Assembly: GCA_029939785.1 (NCBI GenBank)
Contig: JAOZSG010000156.1
Coordinates: 1-8,115 of the forward strand
Source: Fidelibacterota bacterium
GTDB lineage: Bacteria > Fidelibacterota > UBA2242 > JAFGTP01
Direction: 5' to 3'
Length of the DNA: 8,115 nucleotides
Positions within the stretch are counted from its first letter, which is position 1. Each line of letters begins with the position of its first letter. The translations under genes and the position numbers were made by a program. A model generated the notes under the pieces. That model saw only the letters and a program-made list of their open reading frames with translations. It did not search any database and was not told where the DNA came from. This document shows, piece by piece, positions 1 through 5,954 of this stretch.

Positions 1-2
1 AC

Positions 3-473
3 TTTTTACTTGGTTCAGATCTATTAATTATTCCCAAATGGGCTGATAGTCCCGCATTACCTAAAGGAACATGGAGAACTATATCTCTAGTGGGTGAAGA
101 TAGTAGAAATGATAAATACCAACCAGATGTAAAAATTCGTCCGGGTTCAATTATACCTGTTTCTGATATTATCCAGAATACTACTGAATATTCTTTGAAA
201 AATCTTGATCTTTATGTTTCTCTTGATGAAAATGGAAAAGCTACCGGCACGCTCTATCATGATGAAGGTGATGGATACGGATATAAAAAATCAAAATATT
301 CTATAACCACATTTACTGCTGAACAGAAAAGTAATAATGTAATTGTGAAAGTTTCAGATAAAAAAGGTAAATTTCCTCCTAAAACAAAAAAACTGACTGT
401 TCATTTGATTACAGATGAAGGAGTCATAAAATCCGAGGGTAAACTATCTAAGGCAATAAAGATAAAACTATAA
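3..473 (+). CDS. Glycoside hydrolase family 31 alpha-glycosidase, C-terminal part (5' end outside window)
   Basis: The frame is open from the window edge to a TAA stop, giving 156 residues. It begins FLLGSDLLIIPKWADS, followed by LPKGTW, RPGSIIPV and DEGDGYGY. These are the signatures of the distal part of GH31 enzymes: the end of the catalytic barrel, the proximal beta domain (xxGSxxP) and the distal DUF5110-like beta domain with its D-E/D-GDGY-Y motif. The catalytic aspartates lie upstream, outside the window, so substrate cannot be judged. GH31 members include alpha-glucosidases, alpha-xylosidases and related glycan-trimming enzymes. A GTG at 90 could be mistaken for a start, but the family homology clearly continues upstream of it, so the gene is cut by the window and not short. 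No signal peptide can be assessed. The next gene starts 56 bases downstream on the same strand, so co-transcription is possible but not shown. Confidence 0.88.
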   Translation, partial: FLLGSDLLIIPKWADSPALPKGTWRTISLVGEDSRNDKYQPDVKIRPGSIIPVSDIIQNTTEYSLKNLDLYVSLDENGKATGTLYHDEGDGYGYKKSKYSITTFTAEQKSNNVIVKVSDKKGKFPPKTKKLTVHLITDEGVIKSEGKLSKAIKIKL

Positions 474-529
474 TTTTTGAAAATCTGTATAAATGATTAA
501 AATCCACAGATTATCAAGAAATTTCTAAA

Positions 530-1399
530 ATGAATTTAAAATACTTAATATTATTTTTCATTATTTTAGAGATATCAATATCTCGAGTTTACTCCTCAAT
601 TCCATCAAAAGTATCTTATCAGGAAATTCTATTAGCAATGCAGACTCAATCAGGATATGATTATACAAAATCAACAAATGTTGCAAGATTTCAGGCAAAT
701 GTTTTATTTCAAATTGCATATAATTCATTAGAAAAGGATACTAACCGAACAATCCTGCTGATTGGTCATTTGGAGTGGTTCAACGCATATAAGAAATTTA
801 TCGGTTTAAGTAATTCAGAATTGCCTTCTTATGCACACCTTGCAAAGGATTTTAAACAGGATCAGTTATTAGATTTTAGACAAGGAAAAGTTTATGAAAA
901 AATAGTACAGGGGCGCAAACCTATTCTTGCTATGAATGTGGTTTTAGGATGGTCACTATCTACGGGTTTACCATCAAGATATTTTTATATAGATACTCTA
1001 TCAACACCCAACCTCAAAGTTACAAATAGTAATAAGATTACTTATAGACTTCTTGATTTTGGGAATATGATTTTATATGACGACATTGTCGGATTAACAG
1101 GACAACCTACTACTGGTTTTCTCGGTCTGTTGTTTAAGTTTATTGGTGAGGGACAGGTTGTTCAATCAAAAAGTACTATTTCTCATGACAATATATTCAT
1201 AAGCAGAGCAAAGGCTAAGAAAGGTCCTTTTCAGATTGAATCAACCCTGACAATTCTTCCAAACGGAAATGCACAAAAAGGACTTCCCAAAAACAGAAAA
1301 TATTTAAAATCCTCTGAAAAATTTCTTCAGCAACCATTAAAGATAAACTACATTCCCTTTGAACCAGAGATTATCGCAATAATTTGTGGGGAAGAATAA
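530..1399 (+). CDS. Uncharacterised exported protein, 289 aa
   Basis: I do not recognise this protein. Residues 1-23 form a typical export signal: MNLK, then a hydrophobic run (YLILFFIILEISI), then a polar stretch ending about YSS. This predicts secretion to the periplasm or cell surface. There is no lipobox cysteine; the only cysteine is at residue 286. The mature part is mixed alpha/beta in appearance. Residues 28-90 look helical. Residues 145-250 alternate short hydrophobic strands with polar turns, including RYFYIDTL, YRLLDFGNMILYDDIVGL and FQIESTLTILPNG. A glycine/phenylalanine-rich hydrophobic patch (residues 196-207, GFLGLLFKFIGEG) is too short and isolated to call a membrane segment. 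The ATG at 530 is the first methionine and gives the signal peptide directly. Its ribosome site is weak (AAGAAA upstream). Only 24 bases separate its stop from the Mut7-C gene, so the two are probably one operon. No catalytic motif is visible and no function is assigned. Confidence 0.8.
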   Translation: MNLKYLILFFIILEISISRVYSSIPSKVSYQEILLAMQTQSGYDYTKSTNVARFQANVLFQIAYNSLEKDTNRTILLIGHLEWFNAYKKFIGLSNSELPSYAHLAKDFKQDQLLDFRQGKVYEKIVQGRKPILAMNVVLGWSLSTGLPSRYFYIDTLSTPNLKVTNSNKITYRLLDFGNMILYDDIVGLTGQPTTGFLGLLFKFIGEGQVVQSKSTISHDNIFISRAKAKKGPFQIESTLTILPNGNAQKGLPKNRKYLKSSEKFLQQPLKINYIPFEPEIIAIICGEE

Positions 1400-1423
1400 T
1401 TCTAACAATTTTTATATTCAATA

Positions 1424-2188
1424 ATGGAAATTTATAACAGACATCAACCAATAAAACGATTATCATATTTTAGATTTTACGAAGAATTAAATGATTTTTT
1501 GTCTAAAGATCTGCATAATAAAGAGTTCTCTTATGAGTTTATTGGAAAACCGGCAATTAAAGATACTATTCAGGCAATTGGTGTTCCTCACGTAGAGATT
1601 GATCTAATATTAGTAAATGGAAAATCTGTTGGTTTTGACTATCAACTTCAGGGTAATGAAAAAATATCTGTTTATCCTGTTTTTGAATCATTGGATATAT
1701 CGATAGTAAATCATCTGAGGCCAAAACCATTTAGAGAATTAAAATTTATTGTAGATGTAAATCTTGGAAAATTAGCACCAAAACTTCGATTACTGGGATT
1801 TGACACCTTATTTGAAAATAACTATAATGATGCTGAAATAGTTAAAATATCAATTGAGGACAAACGAATTATACTGACACGTGATATTGGAATTCTGAAA
1901 TGCAAAGATGTTGTTCATGGGTTCTGGGTAAGAAGTACAAATCCACATGAACAATTAAAAGAGGTTGTAAAACGGCTCCAATTAAAAAATCAGATAAATC
2001 CTTTTACCCGTTGTTCGATCTGTAATGGGTTATTATATTCTGTGAAAAAGGAATTATTAGAGGATTATATTCCTCAAAAAACCTTTCTTCAATTTGATAA
2101 ATTTATGGAATGTGAAAATTGTAAAAAAATATATTGGCGAGGTTCACATTGTGAACGAATTGATCAAATGATTGAAGAATTGGAATAA
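1424..2188 (+). CDS. Ub-Mut7-C protein: ubiquitin-like domain plus Mut7-C PIN-type RNase domain with zinc ribbon
   Basis: The 254-residue protein has two parts. Residues 12-98 match the ubiquitin-like fold often fused in front of bacterial Mut7-C domains, with a FRFYEELNDFL start, a central GVPHVEIDLILVNGKSV strand pair and a VYPVFES end. Residues 106-250 are a Mut7-C domain. It opens with KFIVDVNLGKLAPKLRLLGFDT (acidic D111), continues with NDAEIV (D136) and ILTRD (D154), which supply PIN-fold acidic residues. It ends in a four-cysteine zinc ribbon, C197-xx-C200 and C230-xx-C233, followed by YWRGSHCERI. The family is named after the C-terminal domain of the nematode exonuclease Mut-7. Its bacterial members are predicted, but as far as I know not well characterised, RNases. 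No signal peptide is present, so it is cytoplasmic. It follows the exported unknown protein by 24 bases. The family call is firm; the cellular role is not known. Confidence 0.9.
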   Translation: MEIYNRHQPIKRLSYFRFYEELNDFLSKDLHNKEFSYEFIGKPAIKDTIQAIGVPHVEIDLILVNGKSVGFDYQLQGNEKISVYPVFESLDISIVNHLRPKPFRELKFIVDVNLGKLAPKLRLLGFDTLFENNYNDAEIVKISIEDKRIILTRDIGILKCKDVVHGFWVRSTNPHEQLKEVVKRLQLKNQINPFTRCSICNGLLYSVKKELLEDYIPQKTFLQFDKFMECENCKKIYWRGSHCERIDQMIEELE

Positions 2189-2253
2189 AATCAAAACTTC
2201 AGAACTTCGGATTTGGCGTAAACAATTGTCTTAGTTTTGATAGAATAGTATCG

Positions 2254-2330
2254 TAATCACTATCAATTATCAATTAGTACCCAAATATATTCTAAATATC
2301 CAATATCCAACACGGAATTTCCAAGGATGA
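2254..2330. repeat. Degenerate heptameric (7-bp period) repeat tract
   Basis: Read in steps of seven from 2261, the sequence gives TATCAAT, TATCAAT, TAGTACC, CAAATAT, ATTCTAA, ATATCCA, ATATCCA, ACACGGA, ATTTCCA, AGGATGA. Two adjacent exact pairs (2261-2274 and 2296-2309) share the same 7-base register, and ATTTCCA resembles the second pair. This looks like decayed heptameric tandem repeats of the kind scattered in some bacterial intergenic regions. The exact limits are a judgement. Confidence 0.55.
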
Positions 2331-2384
2331 AAGAGAAATCATTGGAAGTTACAGTAGTATCATATCTATTAATTATCAAAATAT

Positions 2385-2502
2385 CAGAGGTACATTATTT
2401 ATTTAAACTTTATTCAAACTATGTGATTTTTTAAGCACCAGAGGTGCATTCCTATTTGTAAAAAAAATGGATTATCTAATGTATTATAGCACCTTTAGGT
2501 GC
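2385..2502. repeat. Three AGGTGC-type cores at exact 54-bp spacing, two of them palindromic
   Basis: CAGAGGTACATT begins at 2385 and CAGAGGTGCATT at 2439, 54 bp later. The equivalent base of the third core is at 2493, again 54 bp later. Core 2 reads GCACC-AGA-GGTGC (2435-2447, 5-bp perfect arms). Core 3 reads GCACCT-TT-AGGTGC (2489-2502, 6-bp perfect arms). The sequence between cores is AT-rich and poorly conserved. This is consistent with a decayed small tandem or palindromic dispersed element; no transposase is associated. Confidence 0.55.
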
Positions 2503-2659
2503 GGCTCTATTGTTAATAATACGAAAGCAATAGTACACGGATCAAACGGATTGAACTGAACTGCACAGATTTTATTAATTTAATTCAAACCAATTCCCGA
2601 CTGAGGGAAAAATACTTAAAAATGAATCTTCAAACAAATCGGTCTAATGATTTCTGAAA

Positions 2660-2687
2660 CGAGTATCGAGTATCAAATATCGAGTAA
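2660..2687. repeat. Four-unit 7-bp tandem repeat
   Basis: Four consecutive heptamers are visible: CGAGTAT, CGAGTAT, CAAATAT, CGAGTAA. The first two are identical, and the third and fourth each differ from them at one or two positions. The heptamer sequence differs from that of the tract at 2254-2330, but the period is the same. Confidence 0.7.
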
Positions 2688-2774
2688 ATGACAAATAGAA
2701 CAATTTATATTACGATCATATCTGTGAAGGAATTTAAAAAGAAAAGAATTAAACTTTATACGAGTCCTGTATCT

Positions 2775-3629
2775 CTAATCGAAAACTATAGTTTTCTTTC
2801 CATGCACTAAAATTCGATGTTCAGAATGCAAATGTAAAGCCCTTGCCAGTACAAGTCGCTCCAGATCTCTTCCTTTTCTAATCAGGTCTCTTGTAGTATC
2901 TTTATGTGAAATTCGGATTATATCCTGGTTAATAATTGGTCCTTCATCTAATTCTTCTGTCACATAATGACTTGTAGCACCAATTAATTTTACACCTCTT
3001 TTGTACGCCTGTTTGTAGGGATTACCACCAATGAAAGCAGGTAAAAATGAATGGTGAATATTAATAATTCTATCTCCAAAACCGGCTAAAAAATCAGGCG
3101 ACAAAACCTGCATATATCTTGCTAAAACAACTGTGTCTATTTTGTGTTTTTTTAGTAATGATAGTTCTCGTTCTTCCTGTATTTTTTTGCTGTCATTCAT
3201 GACAGGAAATATATGATATGGAATATTATATTGATCAGCAAGAGATTGCAGATCAGGATGGTTTGATATGATTAGAGGAATTTCAATGGGGAATTCTTCG
3301 AGTTTTTGTCTCCATAAAATTTCCTGAATGCAATGATCGTACTTTGAAGTAAAAAGAGCAACCCGAAGTTTTTTGTCAGTAAATTCTATTCGCCAACTGG
3401 CATTGAATTCTTTTCCCAAAGGTGCAAAGGCTTCATCTAAATCAGAAGCAGGGATACTAAAATTATTCATATCCCATTCAACCCTGATAAAGAATATTTT
3501 TTCATCAGAATCAACATGTTCATCAAGATTCATAATATTTCCGCCACGTTCAAAAATAAAATTTGAAATCCTGGAAACAAGTCCATTTCTATCCGGGCAT
3601 GAAAGTAATAAAATTGCTGTCTTTTTCAT
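2775..3629 (-). CDS. purU: Formyltetrahydrofolate deformylase
   Basis: PurU hydrolyses 10-formyl-tetrahydrofolate to formate and tetrahydrofolate in the cytoplasm. This balances the one-carbon pool and provides formate for PurT-type purine synthesis. The 284-residue length is close to the roughly 280 of E. coli PurU. Residues 4-80 form the N-terminal ACT-type regulatory domain (AILLLSCPDRNGLVSRI). Residues 88-280 are the formyltransferase-like catalytic domain. The active-site motif IINIHHSFLPAF supplies N190 and H192, and VTEELDEGPII supplies D228, the N/H/D triad of the GART/PurU fold. GGNPYKQAYKRGVKLIGAT is also family-typical. An upstream in-frame ATG at 3659 would add ten residues (MCISGKKRIN). 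I prefer the start at 3629 because an AAGGA site sits five bases before it, and the protein then begins in register with the ACT domain. It lies 154 bases downstream of the GH20 gene on the same strand, with no functional link to it apparent. Confidence 0.95.
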   Translation of the reverse strand: MKKTAILLLSCPDRNGLVSRISNFIFERGGNIMNLDEHVDSDEKIFFIRVEWDMNNFSIPASDLDEAFAPLGKEFNASWRIEFTDKKLRVALFTSKYDHCIQEILWRQKLEEFPIEIPLIISNHPDLQSLADQYNIPYHIFPVMNDSKKIQEERELSLLKKHKIDTVVLARYMQVLSPDFLAGFGDRIINIHHSFLPAFIGGNPYKQAYKRGVKLIGATSHYVTEELDEGPIINQDIIRISHKDTTRDLIRKGRDLERLVLARALHLHSEHRILVHGKKTIVFD

Positions 3630-3634
3630 ATTGA

Positions 3635-3639
3635 TCCTT
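3635..3639 (-). promoter_or_regulatory. Ribosome binding site that fixes the purU start
   Basis: Read on the - strand, AAGGA is followed by five bases and then ATGAAAAAG. The alternative ATG 30 bases upstream has no comparable purine-rich site, since it is preceded by the GC-richer ACCGACGGATTCG repeat-like stretch. This supports the shorter protein. Confidence 0.7.
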
Positions 3640-3644
3640 TTTTT

Positions 3645-3678
3645 ACCACTAATGCACACGAATCCGTCGGTAGTCGGA
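3645..3678 (-). repeat. Short dispersed-repeat-like sequence in the purU leader
   Basis: On the - strand the stretch reads TCCGACTACCGACGGA followed by TTCGTGTGCATTAGTGGT, immediately before the purU ribosome site. It contains the small dyad TCCG...CGGA (3663-3678) and a doubled CCGAC element. It is more GC-rich than the flanks and resembles, from general familiarity, fragments repeated in intergenic DNA of AT-rich Bacteroidota-like genomes. Only one copy is in this window, so its status as a repeat is unproven. Confidence 0.3.
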
Positions 3679-3783
3679 CATATTTCTACTAATATTTAAA
3701 TAATTGTACATTTAGATTTTATTTCGTTCATAGTGTTTATTTGAGGCGAATATTTTTTATAAATCTTTTAACACTACTGATTT

Positions 3784-5826
3784 TTATTTTCCTGCTTTTT
3801 GGACAAGTTTTTCAATTCCTGTGATAACCATTATTTCAGTTTGAGCAACCGGTTTTTTACAATCTTTCAAAACCTTCATTACTTTTTGATTCCAGAAGTA
3901 TGAAGGTTTTTTATTCGATTCAATATATTCGATTGCTTGCAATCCAATTGTTGAGGCTTCTTCTAACTTTTTTGATATTGGTTGTATTTCTTTTAATATT
4001 GGTGATTTTTTTATTAATCGTTCGAGTTTTATGTGATTTGATTTCCATGATTTTAGATAATTTTTTATTGCAGAAATATCGCCTTGATCTCTGTTATAGC
4101 CATCAACTAATTTGTTAAACTCCCTCGCTATTTGTTGGTCAGGTCGTGCAGCATCGACAACTCTGGTGAGAGGCGAATGAGAAGTATATGTTCCTTCAAA
4201 TTGAGCATTACGCTGATAGATTTTAACAGGTTCTATAACATCGATTAATGTTTTAAGTGGCAAAATATCATTGTTATTTGTCAATCTTCTAAGCATCATT
4301 CTGTAATTTTTAATATGAGTAATTCCCAATTCTTCAAGATTGTAACTGATTATATCAAGGCGTCTATACATATCGTCTATATCTTTTACAGAACCAGGTG
4401 ACCAGAATCTCTCTGCAATAGCTGCTGTTCTTGGCCATATACGTGAATCAATTGTTTCAGGTGTTACAAATTCACTCCACATTGTTGCTTCTCCACCAAG
4501 TATAAATTTCTTTTCAGAATCAGTAAGTGGTGAATCAGCAGGAATAGGATCATTGAGGTAATGTTTTGTTGTAGGGTGAATCAGGTCAATATAATAACCA
4601 TTTGAAAGAATTGCCATATAGCCTTTTTGTGCGGCATTGACTAAAGACTCTATACCTCTCCAGGAATGTATTACACTGTTTTTTGGTAATTGTGGATGTA
4701 ATATTTCATCCCAACCCATCATTGTTTTGTCATATTTGGTAAGAATTTTTAAAATCTGTTTATTAAAATATGCTTGAAGTGCATGATTATCTTCAATATT
4801 ATTATCTTTCATAAACTTTTGAATATCTTCGTTATTATCCCAGGTTTTTCCATTGTTTTCATCTCCGCCAATATGTATATAATCATCTGTAAATAACTCA
4901 GACATTTCTTCAAAAAATTTATCAAGAAATATATATACAAAATCATCAGTTGGATTTATTGTCGGATCCATTATGCCCCATCTGCGTTCAATGGTTCTTT
5001 TATCCGGAGAACTTGCAAGTTCCGGATATGCGACAATCCAACTTGTAGCATGTGCAGGAACGTCAAATTCAGGAACAACTCGAATTCCCATGTCATGTGC
5101 AAACTTTATTATTTCCTTAATCTGAACTTGTGTATAATAAACACCATCAGAACCTAAAAGATGTAATTTGGGGAATGTTTTGCACTCAACTCTAAATCCT
5201 TGATCATCCGCCAGATGCCAATGCATTACATTCATTTTGACTGCTGCCATTGCTTCCAGATTTCGTTTCATTACATCAATTGGCTGAAAATGTCTGGAGG
5301 CATCTATCATCAGACCTCTCCATGGGAATCTTGGTTCATCTTCAATTTTTACGGCAGGAAAATAATATCCCTGATCATCTACGCTCAGAAGTTGCAAAAG
5401 TGTTTCGAGACCTCGCATTGCACCAATATCAGTTGCAGATTTAAGTTTAACTTGTTTGGAAGTAATTTCTAAAGTATAACTTTCATCTTCTTTCAGAATA
5501 ACTTTCCCAACCCGACCTGAATTTATTGTAATTGTTGCATTCTTTACAGAACCAATGGAAGTAATAAAATCCTGTTCGAAAAACAAACCTGTTCTACCAT
5601 CAAGTCGCCGAAGTGTTCTGGTACTATATTTCAATAGTTTTTCACCACATTCACCAAGAACTTCTATTTTTAGTTTGTTATTTATACGAAATTTACCATC
5701 GTTCATTTTTATATTTTTCGGAACAGGCATTAAGTTTAGAGGTTTTCTCTGTGAAGCATTTAATAAACCAAATACTGCAATAAGCAACATGAAACTAATT
5801 TTTAAAATCTTACTTGATAATAACAT
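3784..5826 (-). CDS. Exported glycoside hydrolase family 20 beta-N-acetylhexosaminidase
   Basis: The enzyme removes terminal beta-linked GlcNAc or GalNAc from chitooligosaccharides or glycoproteins by substrate-assisted catalysis. Residues 1-25 are a signal peptide (hydrophobic ISFMLLIAVFGLLNAS) with no lipobox, so it is periplasmic or secreted. Residues 29-165 are the GH20b-type N-terminal domain (LNLMPVPKNIK opening, TDIGAMRGLETLLQLL end). Residues 168-480 are the catalytic barrel, with PWRGLMIDASRHF, MNVMHWHLADDQGFRVE, VVPEFDVPAHATSW and YIHIGGDE, where D322-E323 is the catalytic pair. MMGWDEIL, SWRGIES and LGGEATMWSE (W450) are also barrel motifs. Residues 490-680 are a charged, mostly helical tail that I cannot assign to a named domain. 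The ATG at 5826 is chosen because AGGGGA (5831-5836) sits four bases upstream and the signal peptide starts there. A hairpin terminator upstream separates it from the symporter. Intact; the natural substrate is not determinable. Confidence 0.95.
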   Translation of the reverse strand: MLLSSKILKISFMLLIAVFGLLNASQRKPLNLMPVPKNIKMNDGKFRINNKLKIEVLGECGEKLLKYSTRTLRRLDGRTGLFFEQDFITSIGSVKNATITINSGRVGKVILKEDESYTLEITSKQVKLKSATDIGAMRGLETLLQLLSVDDQGYYFPAVKIEDEPRFPWRGLMIDASRHFQPIDVMKRNLEAMAAVKMNVMHWHLADDQGFRVECKTFPKLHLLGSDGVYYTQVQIKEIIKFAHDMGIRVVPEFDVPAHATSWIVAYPELASSPDKRTIERRWGIMDPTINPTDDFVYIFLDKFFEEMSELFTDDYIHIGGDENNGKTWDNNEDIQKFMKDNNIEDNHALQAYFNKQILKILTKYDKTMMGWDEILHPQLPKNSVIHSWRGIESLVNAAQKGYMAILSNGYYIDLIHPTTKHYLNDPIPADSPLTDSEKKFILGGEATMWSEFVTPETIDSRIWPRTAAIAERFWSPGSVKDIDDMYRRLDIISYNLEELGITHIKNYRMMLRRLTNNNDILPLKTLIDVIEPVKIYQRNAQFEGTYTSHSPLTRVVDAARPDQQIAREFNKLVDGYNRDQGDISAIKNYLKSWKSNHIKLERLIKKSPILKEIQPISKKLEEASTIGLQAIEYIESNKKPSYFWNQKVMKVLKDCKKPVAQTEIMVITGIEKLVQKAGK

Positions 5827-5879
5827 ACTATCCCCTGATTATAAAGAATTCATGGTCATTTTCATATATTTAAATTAAA

Positions 5880-5921
5880 ACTATTAATTACAGAGCCAAT
5901 TATGACTCTGTAATTAATAGT
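5880..5921 (-). terminator. Intrinsic terminator after the symporter gene
   Basis: ACTATTAATTACAGAG (5880-5895) and CTCTGTAATTAATAGT (5906-5921) form a perfect 16-bp stem with a 10-base loop. Read on the - strand it lies 33 bases after the symporter stop and is followed by TTTTAATTTAAAT, a U-rich release tract. The stem is AT-rich apart from its CAGAG/CTCTG top. It also lies 53 bases upstream of the GH20 start, so GH20 likely has its own promoter in the 5827-5879 gap, although I see no confident promoter match there. Confidence 0.75.
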
Positions 5922-5954
5922 GAAAAGTTATGGTACTGTTATGTAAGAATCAAG

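Larger units (their letters stand above)
2189..2774. other. 586-base gene-free, repeat-rich region between convergent genes
   Basis: No credible coding frame, tRNA or structured RNA was seen. The DNA is a patchwork of short degenerate repeats. These are a 7-bp periodic stretch near 2254-2330, palindromic GCACC/GGTGC cores 54 bp apart (2385-2502), a loose 9-bp series around 2537-2572 (ACGGATCAA, ACGGATTGA, then more divergent copies), and a clean 7-bp tandem at 2660-2687. An 8-base inverted pair, TCAAAACT (2191-2198) with AGTTTTGA (2233-2240), lies just after the Mut7-C stop. Its 34-base loop and lack of a T tract make it a poor terminator. No clear terminator for purU was found either. Confidence 0.75.

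Noticed and set aside
90..473. A short independent gene starting at GTG 90
   Set aside because: GH31 homology (LLGSDLLIIPKW...LPKGTW) continues in frame upstream to the window edge, so this is the end of a longer gene.
482..512. Inverted repeat AATCTGT...ACAGATT after the GH31 gene as a terminator
   Set aside because: Only 7-bp AT-rich arms, a 17-base loop and no T tract; not a credible intrinsic terminator.
2385..2502. CRISPR array suggested by regular spacing
   Set aside because: The repeated cores are only about 12 bases, with three copies, diverged flanks and no cas genes.
3373..3699. Opposite-strand open frames over purU, GH20 and its 5' end (also 3900-4118, 5200-5472, 5555-5878)
   Set aside because: They lie antisense to strongly supported genes, lack family motifs and have no ribosome sites; they are shadows.
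5838..5843. TATAAT on the - strand as a promoter for GH20
   Set aside because: It sits one base from the ribosome site, which leaves almost no leader, and no -35 partner is evident in this AT-rich DNA.
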